DNA of 64,000 nt from Cricetomys ansorgei (GCA_026225945.1 JAMJFZ010002594.1:1221501-1285500), one strand, 5' to 3'. Numbered from the stretch's first letter, positions 22,012-35,007 are shown. Numbers and translations: made by a program. Notes: generated by a model from the sequence alone, not told the origin.

Positions 22012-25011
22012 TTTACTGTAGTTTGTGGAGGTAGGGTTATCTGCAGAGGCTCGTGGTCGAGCTCCAGGCACAACAGGGTCTGATAAAGACACTGTTTCTC
22101 ACCCACATGGTCTCCTGAGGTCTTCAGACAGACACGCCTTACACATCTGTCCCAGGCTGTGCCACCTCTGGAGTGGGAGTGGTGAGCCTGGCTTCCCGCT
22201 GTTCTCCTCCTCTTCCCCCCCTCCCCTGCTGCATGTTGACAGGCTCTGGGTCAGTGAGGTCTTGGGGGTGTGGGCCAGATATCACAGCAGCATCTGGGAC
22301 TCTAGAGGACCCTGCTTGTCCTGCACAGGCTCATCTGAGCAGCCCTGCTCCTCAGTCACATCTCCTGGGGCATAGATGGTTGCCGTGGAGTCAGTTCTGG
22401 CAGCAATAACCCTGTGCCACGAAGTACAGGTTGACAGACGTCCCAGTTCTCCAATGGGCCAGAACCCCAGATTCTGGAGCCTCCCAAAGCTTGCCTGCGA
22501 ACCTCAGCTCAGCAGCCCCTTGCTTCTCTCCTGCCCCACATCATCCACCCAGGTCTGTCCTTTTAGAAAGACGGACGCTCTCTGTTTGCAGTATGCACGG
22601 CTCTCTGTCACCTGCCTGGTCAGTCACAGGTGTAGTGGTCACAGTGAGTCTCTCCTGCTGTCTGTCTGTCTCTCTCTCCACATGTTCTCAGGCCTCTGTG
22701 ACCCGTGCACAGCACTCTCCGCTGGGGTGTCTTCTCCACCCACCTGGCAAATGAGCAGCACCCTCGAGAGATCAGTTCGCGTGTCAGCTCCCCTAGAAGC
22801 TTCACCTTGTCCCCAGGCTTCTGCTCCTTGCTTTGTGCAGAGCTAGGACTCACAAACACGGTGACCGTGACCAGTAGGGCCAGACAGGAGTCACAGAGGA
22901 CCAGCGTGTAGACATTTTTCACTCCTACAGAGCCCCACACCTCCACGCAACAGAGGAAGGCGGGAATGACTTTGTTCACCTCTCTTGCTCCCCTCGATCT
23001 TCCTTCCACAGGAGACGGAGCACACGGCGTGGTACACCGCAGCTGACTTAGTGCCCCTGACTTGAGGAGCCATAGGAAGGAGCAGGGCTGCGGCCAGCTC
23101 CATCCTGACACAGGCCAGAGGTGACAGCTGGCTGGAGGTCTGGACTTAGGGCAACATGTAGGGACCCCAACCATGCCGTTTGTCTCTGAGGGTAGGGACT
23201 GGGCCATCTCAGCCCCAGGATCCGGCAGGGAGGCCGGCAGCGGGGAGGTGCTCTCCTGCAGCTTTTCCAGGGAGCTGGTGGCCCACACGTGGGTGCAGAT
23301 GTGCTCCTGCCTCCTGACCTTTGCACTTACTTATTCTCACTTCCCAGAATGCTCTTCTGCCACATGGCTCCCCATCCCTGAGCTCATGTCTCCACTCCCG
23401 TCAGCTCTTCAGAGAGCTAGAGTTGTGTTGTGATTACCCAAATATGCAGCATTTATGTGATGCTCCCAGGAGTCCAGGCTTGCTTCTGAAACGCTGTCTG
23501 CAGACGGCATCCTTAAGGACACCCCTCGGGGCAGGCGCTTCCATCTCTCTCCAGATGCAAGACAGGTGCGGGGCTCTCCCAGGCACACAGCACACCTGGG
23601 ATTCAGCCCCAGGCTGCGCCTCCGAGGTGTTTGCCCTGTCAGGCATCACCCCCGAGGTCTGTGTCTTACACCCTTCCCCAAGGGCAGCCATGTTCTACCC
23701 TGTTCTCTCTGTCTCAGCACCCAGTCTGGCTTGGCACATGGCAGGTGCTTGGCTAGTGTTTTCTGGAAGGGTGTGGGGAGCAGGGGTGCAGAGTTGGGAG
23801 GGAGAATGGTGGGTCCTCAGAGCCTCGGCCAAGGTCAAGGTCACCTTGTGGGAAGTGTCTCTGTCATCTTGAGAGTTGAGCCTGTCAGGTGAGGCTCGCT
23901 CTGACCCCCAGAGGACCTCTGACTCCTGACCTCCTCCCTGGCAGAGGTGCTGAATGAAGCTTTGTCCTTAACCACCAGCACCCCCTGCCAAGCCCGCTTC
24001 CTGCCACACAGGAGCCCTGCGTCTCTGGAACACGGTGGCCACTGTTGTGCAGCCAACAAGGGCCCCTAGGATGCTCTTTGACCAAACTTCTCAGATTCTC
24101 AGATCAGAGGAGTGGGTGGGGAGTGGACCCTGGGCCCTAAAACAGCGAGCTCCCGAGAAGCCGGTTGCAAATGCAAATGGCAGCTGCCCTTTGCTGTCGA
24201 AGCCACCCAGTGCTGGGACACGGCAGTCCCTGCTCATCGTCCAAGCCATTGAGTGGTAGAGACGGGGCGCCTGAGGCCCAGAGAGGTGAAGCAACCTGTA
24301 CACTGTCACACAGCCCCCCAAAAGAGCTAGGTTCAGATTCAGATTCCTGGGAAACTCAAGGGAGGAGCCAGCACCAATGTGGGAGCACCTCTTCTGTCCC
24401 CTCACCCAGCTCAGGGGAGGAGCCAGCCACAGTGTGGGGAGCCCCCATTCTGATCATTCATCCATTGCTGGGCAACTCAAGGAAAGTCAGTGTACGTGAA
24501 TCTTAGTTTTTACCCATGAAGTGGGTCTCTGGAGAACCACAGAGGCTGGCTGCTTTGCTGAGCCACCACCTGGCTTTTTCCCTTGATCAAGCAGTATGAC
24601 TCAAAGGGGAAACCGAGTCACGAGTTCAGGATGGGCAGCCTGGGCAGCCTCCTGCTGTGACCACAGAAGGCAGGCTTGCAGTTGGTTCGCAACACAAAGG
24701 CCGGTCTGCGTTCTATGTGCCCACCACGCACTGGTCCCGCTCCCCCCTGTTTCTGACCATGCTCATGGGCACCCTCAGAGGGATGGGCACACGAACCCAG
24801 CTCAGAGACCAGAGGTGGCTCCATGCCGAGAGCTACGGAGAGCCTTTGACCTGCCTGGTTTGGCTGACTTCCAGCTACAGGCTCCTGGCCACTCTTGCAG
24901 CTAGGAACGTCTATTCTGGTCAGCCAGAAACGGTCCAGCACTCGGCAAATTCATCTAGAACTTTGCTGGCCTGAGGCGTTGCAGTTTCAGAGGGCATACT
25001 CATGGGACTTT
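22012..25011. other. Three kilobases of unique sequence
   Basis: No SINE of the B types is recognised. A reversed MIR core lies at about 24262-24350 ('gaggcccagagaggtgaagc', 'actgtcacacagccc'). A roughly 70-base imperfect duplication ('ggaggagccagc...tgtggg') occupies 24361-24440. A MIR-like 'ttggcacatggcaggtgct' lies at 23731. The overlapping frames have no domain. Confidence 0.45.
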
Positions 25012-26494
25012 TTTTGAGCCAGGGTCTTGCTATTCAGCCTACACTCCACCACACCCAGCTAGATATTTCTAAGGACGTTTACTAAGAGAGGTCAAGGCCA
25101 GCTTCAACTATAGAGTGGTCACAAGCCTGGCCATTACCCCACAGTCTGGGCTAGATACAGTGCTTCTCAACTTCCCAGCACATAGTAGGCATACAATTAA
25201 AGCGGGAGCAGGGCGACTGTTGTTCTTATGGAATCCTGACTTCCTGGGCTCCGGTGTCTCTCCAAAGGGTGACCCAGGGTCTCACACACGGGTAGGCTCT
25301 GATGGGGGTGGAGTGGGGTGGAGATGTCCTCGTTCATAGGACAATGGGAGAGGATGCTGTAGGAGTTAGAGCTTGGGGCCCTGAGAAGAGCCCAGCTCCA
25401 CCCCTCCCCCTCCCCTCCCCCCCCCCCCCACCCCCAGTCTTCTGCAGGTGGGTTGTGGAAGCCGCATTTAGCTGCACGTGCTGGTGTCTCCAGCCCATGC
25501 CTGATGTGGGGTGCCTTTGTTGCTGAAGGTGTGGACTCAGGCAGAACCACCTCTCAGGGAGCCCCGGACCCCTCAGCTTCTAACCTCTAAGCCCATGCTC
25601 TGAACAGAGCATCGGATGTGAGCTATAGGCTGAATCTAGAGTGGAGAGGCAGGTGCCATCCTGAGCAGTCCCACCCCACACCCTGTGCCTGCTCCACACC
25701 TGATGCCTGATGTGTTGTAGACACACTGTTCACAGCACGGGGACGGGGGGTGCTTTTAATTGGATAGGGATCTCACTCCTTAGTCCTTGGCTGGGTTAGA
25801 ACTCACTATAGAGCCCAGCTTGGCCTTGAGCCTGTGATGACCCTCCTGCCTCTGGAGCACTGTGATTACAGCTGTGCACCTCCATGACTAGAGGGTTACT
25901 GGAGGATCACATATGGGACATCCTGGGGTAAGCAGGAAGGCAGTGGGTCAAAGACCTAGCACCCTAAGAGGAAAAAAGGCTTTGGGGCTCATAGAGTGAG
26001 TGGCAGAAGCCAGGTGGTGGTACAGTGTCTGCAGCGCGCCCCTTCGGCTATGTGCCCACCAGACACAAGAGTGCTAGGGTCGGCCTCTGAGCGTAGGGGC
26101 TCCTTATCTCTGTCCATTGTCGGGGCGTCCTGAGCTCAGGCATAGCACCCTCCGAGCAGAGAGTGTGTGGGGCCAGTCTCCTGGCTCTGCTGCGGTGACT
26201 CAGAGGGAGCTGGGCGCATGGGGGTGTGGGGCCAGGGAGGAAACACTCTCTCCGACTGAGAGCTAATTCTGTCCGTGGCTGGGAGCCCGGCCTGTGGCTG
26301 GAACATCTGTGTGGTTTCCAGATACCTGGGACCCCATGGACTATAGCCCTAAGTGATTCTAGAACCATCCACAAGAGCTGGGAGACCCCGTTTGCTCTGA
26401 GTGGGTGGGACTAGCCATCAAAGACATCCCAGTCTGGAGTTCAGGATGGGGAGCCTCGGGAGGAAATGCTGGATACAGCTATTGCCGAGATCTT
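25012..26494. other. Mostly unique sequence with old SINE pieces
   Basis: Reversed 7SL-type fragments occur at about 25012-25068 and 25780-25890 ('gaactcactatagagcccag', 'gatgaccctcctgcctctgg'). MIR/L2-like 'cagcacatagtaggcataca' lies at 25178. A C run with few T (about 25404-25436) follows. No gene. Confidence 0.45.
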
Positions 26495-26625
26495 GGGTTT
26501 TGGAGGCTGAGAGTCTGGTTTAAACCCTATGCAGATGCTTAAGAGCTGTGTGACCCCATGCTGGTCATGTGGCCTATCTGAACCTCTGTGTGCAAATCTA
26601 TGATGCAGGGACAATGCATGACACT
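26495..26625 (+). mobile_element. MIR SINE
   Basis: 'ggctgagagtctggtttaaa', 'aagagctgtgtgaccccatg', 'ctatctgaacctctgtgtgc' follow the MIR order over about 130 bases. Confidence 0.75.
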
Positions 26626-29600
26626 CTGGCATAAGGTGTGAGAGCTAGGCCCTAGGCCCAGGCTCCCGCACAGGATAGTCTGTTCTTGTTCCGTGGCTCA
26701 GAGAGGGTCACTCGCCAACCTGGGACTGCGGTTTCCAGCCCAGGACACACTCTGAGAGACCTCTCAGTTCCTAAAAGCCTTTTGGAGCCTGAGAGAACTG
26801 GTCTGCTGGGGTGGTAGGAGATGGGGACAGGAGCCAAACCAAACAGGCCATTGGGAGAAGGGGAAGGACTTCCAGTTCCCTCCTGGGCTCCCACGCCCAC
26901 GTCCACTGCCCTGATAAGGCCCTTGCATTTTTCTTGGGACTACGGCTGGAAAGGCCAACATCTATGAGGGAGAGGGAGGGAGGGAGAGAGAACAGCACCC
27001 TGAAGGGCCAGGTGCATACAGAGGTGAGGGATGTAGGTAAAAGGCCATGGATTGGCTGGGACTAGGGCCAGGGAGGGAGGGGAGGGAGATTGCAGAGAAG
27101 AGACAAAAAGAGAGTGAGGCTCAGACACCAGCAGGAGGGACAGGCAGAGAATAAAACCCATGTAGCCCAGGGGCACAGGAAGGGGCAGAATCGAGGGGAA
27201 GACAGACTCCTGCTGCCCAGATGTCTCTTGGCCCTACTGCCACCCTCCGCCCCTGGGGTTGGGAGGCACAGGCCAGTGAGGGGCAGCAGAGGCGGAGACC
27301 TGGCTTCAGAGGCAGTACTGGCTTGTACACCCTTTCACCAGGTAAGATAGTGGGTGACCAGGGCCCCAGCCTCGGGTACCCTTCTAGTGAGGTGGGGACC
27401 ATTTAAACGGGCTGAAGGGGGGTCAAGGATGGAAGAGGCGTGTTCCCATGTGCAGGTGGCCGCACGCATCCTAGGATCTACACCAGTTTCAGGGAGCTGA
27501 ACACTGCACGAGGGCGTCTCTGTAAGGTGGTCAGAAGAGCCCCTCACACAGCCGCTCACCAGAGGCAGAGCAGCTGGAGGGAGTCACAGGGCAGCCCACT
27601 TCAGCGTCCATCCTGTGCTAGTTCTAGGAGGTTCCTCTAGGGCAAAGGACAAAGGGTCCTGGAGGGCCCGGGAGGAGCAATGGGTAGAATTACTCGGGAG
27701 CTGAGTTGAAGCTCACATCGGCCTCTGCAGTTCCTCCTAAGGCCAAGCCTCTGCTGATTGGTGGCCGCCTTGACTGAGCTGCTGTGTGAGCTGGGACCGT
27801 GACTCACCTTTTCTTTACCCCAGTCGTCCTGTGGGACAAGAGTGTGCACATGTTCCTGTAATGGGGAAGAAAGCGATGACAGCCGCCTCAGGGCTTTGTT
27901 CTCCATGGTGGGTAGGCCAGATGTGGGGATGTGGCCGGAGCAGCCTGGGCCCAGCTGGTCCTGCTGCTGAGGACCAGATGATGTGGGGACACCCGTCAGC
28001 CATCTCGCAGTTCAGCTAGGAGACTGTTGGCATGGCCCTGAGTGGGGTTTGTTTGGCTTCCTATCCACTGGCATGGCTGGGTCATGGAGTTAGTGACCTG
28101 GGCGTCACCCAGGCGTGAACCCCAGATGAGGGTTTGGGGTGTCCTTGTGAGGTTTTTCTGGCCCTCAAGAGATGAGGAAGGCGATAATATCCTGCCTTCA
28201 CACTCAATGCCTTCAACATCTGCTCTGGCATTAGTGCCCATCTTCAAGGCTCTGGGCTTGGCTCCCCTGGAGTGATGCTCCTCTTCTAAGTGCTCCCCTG
28301 AGTGCTCCCCTTGAGTGCTCCTCCCTGAGTGCTCCTCCGTATGTTCCGCCCACGCAGCTGGTCCAGTGTGGGTCTGTGGGTCACAGGGTTGCTGCTGTGT
28401 GCTGCTTCTTTGCATGAGTTTTCCACATACTTCCCTGCTCTGTGGGGCTTAGTGCATCACAGCTCCTAACAGGGGCTCAGTATCCCAGGGTGGGGACTCA
28501 GCCCCCCCTTTCTCCTCCTCTCCCTTGATGGGCACTCGGGACCTCCAGCACCCAGCCTTTGGCAGAGGCACCCGTGTCCCATCCGTGTCCCCAGAGCCTT
28601 GACTGTTTTCAAGCACTAGCCCCCCCCCCCCCCGTGGACTGTTACTCCCAGCACCTAGGACCCGGGGCTGGGTTGTAGGGCTGACAGGTGTGGAGCACCT
28701 GGGATGCCTATAGTGGGAAGGGCAGGGGGTGGGCATATGAACCTTCTGGAGCATGGAGTGTGGCCTACATCGTTCCCACGATGCCGTGGGTCACACTCTG
28801 TCTGTGAGCCCAGTTCCCCTTTGGATAATGCACGCCTGACCTCTTCTGACCCCCCAGCCCAATTTTCCCAGATGGCTTGGCAGATGTCAAGCAGAGGAGG
28901 ACACACCTCCTTGCAGGTGCGGACGCTGTGTGCCAGGCTGTAGCGGGCTGTGTGGGCGTTTGCTCGGGAGGGGTTGCCACACCTCAGCTCCCAGACGCCC
29001 CAGGTATCTCCGGCTCCCCGGTGCATCCGCAGCATCCCTGTCCCTTCCCTCGCTCTCAGTGTGGTGTGTGTATGGTTTAGGGACCTCCTTGTCTGGATGT
29101 CACCTGTCCCTGTCTCTTGGTTGCTTTCCTGTCGGGGTCACCGTCTCCCTTCCTTGTCCTGGAGTTCCTTGGCCTCTCTAGACGGCCATCTTGTTGGGAG
29201 GGAGGGTTCTCCTGACGTGTGTGGGCGCTCTGTGGGCACTGCCCTTCCCTGGGAACGTCCTATCACTAGAAGCAGCGTAAGAGATGAAGGGTCTACCTCA
29301 GCTCACAGTTTGAGGGGACACAGTCCTTGCTGGCAGAGAAGGAGTGGCACCCCGGGCTCCACTGGAGGTGGCGGAGGCGGAACCTGGTCCCGAGGAGCAT
29401 CCCATGTGAGCTGGAAAAGGATTCAAACTCAAAACCGTAGGCTCGGTTGCTGCTGCACAATGCCTCTCCTGCAATCCGGAACATAGAATTGTGAGAGCAT
29501 CACATGACAGGCACAGTGTGCTCTAGTTTATCAGGAGGGCCGCCACCCAGGCAGCAGGTGCTGGCGTCTCTAGAGCCTCAGTCCCCTCACCTTACAAATG

Positions 29601-30297
29601 GGTGGTAGATGCCACATTGACTCTAGAGGTATATGGGAAACGGTACAGCATGACTAATGGGCTGGACATTACGTAGAAAGTGTGCAGTAGATTCTGATGC
29701 CATAAGAGGAAGGGGCACATTTACTAAAGCCCTACTGTGTGCTGGGCCAGAGCACGGCTGGTGGGGAAGGAGCCTATTGTGGGCCTATGTTGAGTGGTGG
29801 CCTTGGGGTAAGTGAGGGGATACGGTCAGCAGTAGAGAGGCCCTGGGGACTGGAGAGAGTGACACAAAGAGGCAAGGGAATGGAAAACCTGGGGAGTCCC
29901 ACTGTGGGAAGAGCCGCCTCCAGCAACAGTGAAGGATTTACACTGGACGGTGGGCAGAATGCTCCACAGAGCCCCGTGCCCAGGGCTGGGATTGGTGCAC
30001 TCATGCTGGGAGGCTATGGGGCCACTGGGAGGCCTACAGAGGGCTGCATGCAGAGTCATTCTGTCCTCACGCCGGGTGGGCTCTGGACCAATGGATACTA
30101 TTATTAGTTTCCTTTCTGTGATCGGTCTGACCGAAAGCAACCGAGGTCAGGGCAGGGCCTCCAGCGGGCTCTTGAGAGCAGAAACTGCGGGCGGACACTG
30201 TTGGCTCACTCACAGGCTCACGCTTAGCCCAGGGAATGGCGCTGCCCACCGAGGACGGGACCCTCCCGCATTAGTTGGCCATTAAGACAATCCCCAC
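26626..30297. other. Long unique stretch with small simple repeats
   Basis: Contains a purine-rich patch (26967-26990), a GTGCTCC-type 14-base tandem at 28270-28345, a 16-base C run at 28619-28634, a MIR/L2-like 'ctactgtgtgctgggccaga' at 29732, and two weak medium-reiteration pieces (29290-29340, 30103-30160). Many overlapping frames, none with a recognisable domain. Confidence 0.45.
28270..28345. repeat. Short tandem repeat, unit about 14 bases, five copies
   Basis: The word gagtgctcccct recurs with small changes at 28275-28340. Confidence 0.75.
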
Positions 30298-30597
30298 GCG
30301 CCCCAGCCAATCCGACTGCCCCACAGATGCGCCCCAGCCAATCCGACTGCCCCACAGACGCGCCCCAGCCAATCCGACTGCCCCACAGACGCGCCCCAGC
30401 CAATCCGACTGCCCCACAGACGCGCCCCAGCCAATCCGACTGCCCCACAGACGCGCCCCAGCCAATCTGACTGCCCCACAGACACGCCCCTGCCAATCTG
30501 ATCTGCCCCACAGACACGCCCCTGCCAATCGACTGCCCCACAGACGCGCCCCAGCCAATCCGACTGCCCCACAGACGCGCCCCAGCCAATCTGATCT
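30298..30597. repeat. 31-base minisatellite carrying a CCAAT box in each unit
   Basis: The unit runs gcgccccagccaatccgact then gccccacagac. Nearly ten copies in tandem, each with a CCAAT pentamer in the form agccaatc or tgccaatc. Copies 6-8 and 10 differ by C-to-T and small indels; one lacks a base. A 31-base unit cycles through all frames, so the WG-rich repeat proteins predicted on the minus strand are not real. Confidence 0.97.
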
Positions 30598-31629
30598 GGG
30601 CAATCTCAATGGAGACTCCTTCCATGGACTAGGATGTATCAATTTCACAGTTAAAGCTGAAGTAGGACAGCAGCCCTGGAAGCTGGACCTCGCATCAGCG
30701 GCAGACTTAACGATTAAACACAGGACACAGGAGTTCCCCGACTGGTGGTTGTGAGCCGGCACGGTGCTGAAGTGTGGCACCAGTGTGTTGTCACTGCATC
30801 CCTGTTGTCCAGACGAACCCAGGGAGTCCCAGAGGTGCACAGTCACCCACCCGATTGTTCATCCGGCCGTCCATTTGTCAGGCGCTGTTGCTGCTCCCTC
30901 TCTAGAGCGGTGTGCAGTGCACCCTGGGGGATTGGGAGGGGGCTGCACGATGTGTCTGGACTGTGAGACACACATAGGAGGACACACATAGCAGAAGTGA
31001 TGCTAAGATTTGTTCCCTCCCAGAACCCGAGGCTGTGATGTAGAATCCGTTGCTCCAGGGTCACTATGCGGAGAGGACTCCTGCCCCATCCATGCAGAAC
31101 TGTTTTGCTCGACCACATTAGAAAAACAGGATAGAACAGAGCAGAACAGAGTTGGTGTCCCAGTCTGCTCGTACCCACTTGAGGACCAAAGCAGAACCAG
31201 ACCCCATCGTCCTCGGGAAACTGATCTACTTCTGACAGGACCGCAGGCCCTGCCCTTATGATCAGGCTACCGTGGGAGCTGGCGTGGGGTGCTGGTGTTT
31301 ATCTCCTAAGGCTGAAAACAATAGGAAATTGTCTCCTTGCAGCTCTGGGGGGCAGAAGCTGGGATCCAGGATGGAAGGAATGGGCTCCTACATTAGGTGG
31401 GTAGGAGCTGTGAGTCTCAGGCAGCCTTGGGGTAGCTAGGATAATTCTCCTGTCTGTGTAGGGGGGGAGGGTTGGGGGAGGAGCTGAGGACAGCTGACAT
31501 GCTGGCTTCATCTGTGACCCCGGGTGTGTTCCTGACCTCGGCCAGATGGTTCTGGAAACCGGGGAGGGTGGGCTCCTTGGCAGGGAGGGACAGGACATAG
31601 AAAGTGGGACCAGAGGGATGACTCAGGCA
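30598..31629. other. Unique sequence without recognised features
   Basis: Short '(agaacag)' tandem at 31133-31152. Frames at 30745-31261 have no domain. Confidence 0.4.
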
Positions 31630-31935
31630 CTGTTCTGTTGCTGTGAAGAGACACCATGACTCTTAGAAAACACCTAATTGGGGCTGGCTTACAGTTTCAG
31701 TGGGTTAGTCCGTCACTGTCAGGGCGGGAGCATGGCGACATGCAAGCGGACGCTGGAGCAGTAGCCAAGAGCTGCGTCCTGATCCACAGGAAGAGAGCCT
31801 CTGGGCTTGGGGTGGGCTTCTGAAGCCCCAAAGCCCACGTCCAGTGTCATACTTCCTCTGACAAGCCTAAGGCACTTTCTAGTCTTTTCGAGTATATGAG
31901 CCCATAGGGGGTCAATCTTATTCAAACCCCCATAG
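31630..31935 (+). mobile_element. Rodent medium-reiteration repeat (RMER1-like)
   Basis: Begins 'ctgttctgttgctgtgaaga', passes 'gacaccatgac', 'ggcttacagtttcag', 'gcctctgggcttgg', and ends 'ttcaaacccccatag'. The same start and end occur in the copy at 35630-35899. Confidence 0.65.
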
Positions 31936-33311
31936 AACCTGAGGCATCAGGAAGGGTGTGGGCAGACTCAGAATACTATATCCTGTGTTCTAGAAGCAAG
32001 GGTGGAGGTTGGAGCGATCTGGTGTGAGGCAGTCTCAGGCTGAATGTGATGTTAGCTACACTCCCTCACCTCTATAGTGGGGAGACAGTCGTCCTGCCCC
32101 TGGGCCCTGGTGGGGGCCTTCCAGCTAATGAAGCCAACGGGGCTTAGCTCAGTGTCTGGGTGACTGAGTATGCTCAGCTGATATTTATCACGAGGAACTG
32201 AAACCAGGACAGAGTAGGGTTAGATGCACGAGGTCCGGCTGCGGCCAGTGAGGACAGCTGCAGGCCCGAAGGGTTCAAGGAGTCGCTGTGGTGAATCTGC
32301 AAACGTGACCTGGAGCTCCCTTGTGGCCGCATGAACAAGGGAGAAGCGACCATGGCATTCAGATCACGGATTATCAAGATAGGAGAGGTAGCAGTTCTTC
32401 AGGGGAAGGGGCCTTGTTCTTCCCACAGTTTCTTCAGGGATATTTCTCAGGGGCACCCGAGGAAAGCACTTGGTAGTATCACTGGACAAGAATTATACAG
32501 CTCTGCGGGGATGACTTTCTCGTGAGGTCGCTGCTTCATGAAGGGAACTCTGGGAAGGAGGCTTAGAGAAGGCATATTTGTGAGATCAGGGCAAGGGGAG
32601 GGGCTGAGCTCTCAGGACTCAAGGTTAGAACTTGGAGAAGGTAGGACTGGGCTCTGTCCACCCTTCAGAGGCCTGAGGGTGGGGTGGAGTGGTGGTGAGC
32701 CTTTTCTTTTGCATCCTGAGAGTCAGACTCCGATTAGACTTCGCAGCTGTGTGGCTGCTGGCAAGAGGCCTCACCTCTCTGAACCCGTTTCCTCATTGCA
32801 ACATAGAGTTTCCCTGTGGGGCCTTCTGAACGTTGCAGCCGGTGTTCTGACCTGCGTTAGCTACTTCTGTAGACACGGGGTGCGTGTAGGGTCTCTGGAC
32901 TTTTATCCCATGAGCTTTCTGGTGGAGGTGTACAGGATTGTGAGCGACAGGCATGTTAGAGCTCTTTGCAGCTGGCAGAGGCTGAACATCCATTGTTACT
33001 GCACTCCGTGTAAGAGGGAGGCTCGATCTATGACAGAGCTCGGGAACCTGGAGTGGCCAGCCCTGTGCCCATGACCTGGCCCTGAACCTGAGAAGGAAGT
33101 TCAGATGGACTGGAACGTGCCATTCCTCTGGCCTCCCTAGCTGACCTTTCCTATCTGCCTTGACAGAGGCCACCAGAGCGGGGCATGAAGAACAACACCA
33201 CAGCATGCAGGCCAGTTCTGAGCACAGGCAGCCGCTGAACCCCCAACCCCTTTTTGACGGATTTTGTATCCCTGGATTTGATCAGTCATAGATAAAAAGT
33301 ATTTTAGAAAA
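31936..33311. other. Unique sequence with MIR fragments
   Basis: MIR-like order is seen at 32030-32095 ('ctacactccctcacctctat') and at 32718-32800 ('ctgagagtcagactccga', 'agctgtgtggctgctggc', 'cctctctgaacccgtttcct'). Frames at 32538-33206 have no domain. Confidence 0.5.
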
Positions 33312-33460
33312 CCAGATGATGTGGTGTATTCCCATAATCCCAGCACTCAGAGGCAGGAGGATCGCCAGTGTGAAGCCAGCCTGGCCTTCATAGCAAGATT
33401 TTCTCTCAAAAAACCAAAACCAACTGACCAAACCAAACCAAACCAAAAACAAAAATAAGA
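33312..33460 (+). mobile_element. Diverged B1-like SINE with long A-rich tail
   Basis: 'gatgatgtggtgtattccca', 'taatcccagcactcagaggc', 'gaagccagcctggccttcat' then 'tttctctcaaaaaaccaaaa' and an (accaa)n tail that runs into an A/G-rich stretch to 33495. Confidence 0.75.
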
Positions 33461-33537
33461 AGGAAAGGAAAAAAAAAAGGAAAAGAAAGAAAAACTGTTC
33501 AGGTCGAAATTACTTGTGTTCTGTGCGTGTGCAACCT

Positions 33538-33606
33538 TTTTTCTTTTCTTTTTCCTTCTTTCTCTCTTTCCCCTCCTTCCCGCCTTCCTCCCTTCCCTTC
33601 CCTTCC
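33538..33606. repeat. Pyrimidine tract (CTTT/CCTT)n
   Basis: Nearly pure C/T; it is the tail region of the adjoining minus-strand B1. Confidence 0.85.
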
Positions 33607-33720
33607 TTGGTTTTTCAAGACAGGGTTTCTTTGTAGACCAGGCTGGCCTCAGACTCTGAGCTCCACATGACTCTGCTTCCCGAGTGCCGGGATTAAAGGC
33701 GTGCAGCACCACCGCCCGGC
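33607..33720 (-). mobile_element. B1 SINE
   Basis: Reverse B1 with 'tttttcaagacagggtttct', 'accaggctggcctcagact', 'tgccgggattaaaggcgtgc' and the end 'accaccgcccggc'. Close to consensus, so fairly young. Confidence 0.93.
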
Positions 33721-34564
33721 TTGGGCAGCCTTTTCCTATCATTTCTTGTCAAAAAGTGCGGCAGGACAAAGACTATGCGCACTGCATGTCCATGACATTG
33801 GACATCAAACACAATCCCCAGGAAACGTAAAGTATCTGGCAGACGCATGCGGTTTCATATGCAAATATTATGCTCCCTTAGAAATGGATGTGAGGATTGG
33901 GGAATCCAAGAGGTTCGTGGGAGCCAGTCCCTACTCCACACTGGACATTACTTCTTGGGACTCTTACAATGCCTATCACCCTGTTCTAGACAAGCACCTG
34001 AGGCTCTGAGATCGCTGACTCCGCCCAGGTCCCCAGGAAGTTCACACAGCTCAGGCTATGGGGCCTGGAAGTGTGGAGGGGACAGAGAGAGGCTGAGGGC
34101 ATGCTTCTACCTTCCCTGGGGCACTGAGGGCAGGGAGATGTAGGTTATACCAACAGATGACCTGCTTCTAATAAGGCAGAACTTGACAGACCTGGCAAGG
34201 GAGCCACCCCTGCTGGGCCTGGCTCAGAGATGAAGTGACATAGCCTCTGACCCCAGCTGCTCCCAGCTCAGCCTAAGAACCAGACATGACATCATCTGGG
34301 TCATCGTCTCTCCCTTGTGGTGTGATGGGGGCTGCCGGGGTGGAGCTCTCTCCGTCTGCTCTCAACCTTCCCATCCTCATTTGTGCTTGGTCTTTCCTCC
34401 CACTCACAGGCCCCAGCTCCCAGGCTGGATGCTGACTTCCTGGAATATTTGGGCCAGGGCCCAGTGCTACCTCTCTGTCTTACACCTGTGAGTCCACTGT
34501 GGGAAGAGACTCTAAGGAAGTTGTTTCCCATCCCTGGTGCCTGTGAGGCCCAGTGCAAGGAGAG
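33721..34564. other. Unique sequence without recognised features
   Basis: Frame 33701-34009 shows no domain. Nothing else is recognised. Confidence 0.4.
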
Positions 34565-34736
34565 TGCACACACACACACCACACATAAACACAGACACAC
34601 ACAGACACACACACACACAAACACAGACACACATACACACACAGAGACACAACACACACACACAACACACACAACACACACACATAAACATACAGACACA
34701 CACATAAACACAGACACACACACACACAGACACACA
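34565..34736. repeat. (CA)n-rich microsatellite
   Basis: CA dinucleotides broken by 'aaacacaga' and 'acataa' interruptions. Cys/Val-rich and His/Thr-rich frames over it are artefacts. Confidence 0.97.
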
Positions 34737-35007
34737 ATTCAAACTGAGTACTCAGTCTGAACCCACAAGAGTCCCCTGCCCCTCTTTCCCTCTTTCTGCT
34801 CCCCCTTCCCCTTCCCCCAGCACTAGGGATGGTGAGCCTGCAGGTACAGCTCCTTGCTGCATCCCTACCCCCAGTTCTTAACCACACTAACCCAGGGCAA
34901 CACCTCATTCCCTGGATACCCTTGGAATATACTCCCTTTCTACAAAGTGCTGTTTCCTCTTTGTTGGGCTCTGGGTCTACCTGCTGCCTCTTCTTCCCTC
35001 TCTGCAG
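34737..35007. other. Unique sequence leading into the predicted non-coding exon
   Basis: Pyrimidine-rich near 34770-34830 and again before the acceptor at 35007. No repeat seen. Confidence 0.4.

Noticed and set aside
21582..22106. Met/Val-rich (minus strand) and Pro/Ser, Thr/Ile (plus strand) proteins of over 100 residues
   Set aside because: They are readings of the CAC/CAT array.
30224..30846. Repeat-rich proteins (WG/AGA-type) on the minus strand and Pro/Arg-type on the plus strand
   Set aside because: They come from the 31-base minisatellite; the unit is not a multiple of three and all frames recycle, so no selection on protein is visible.
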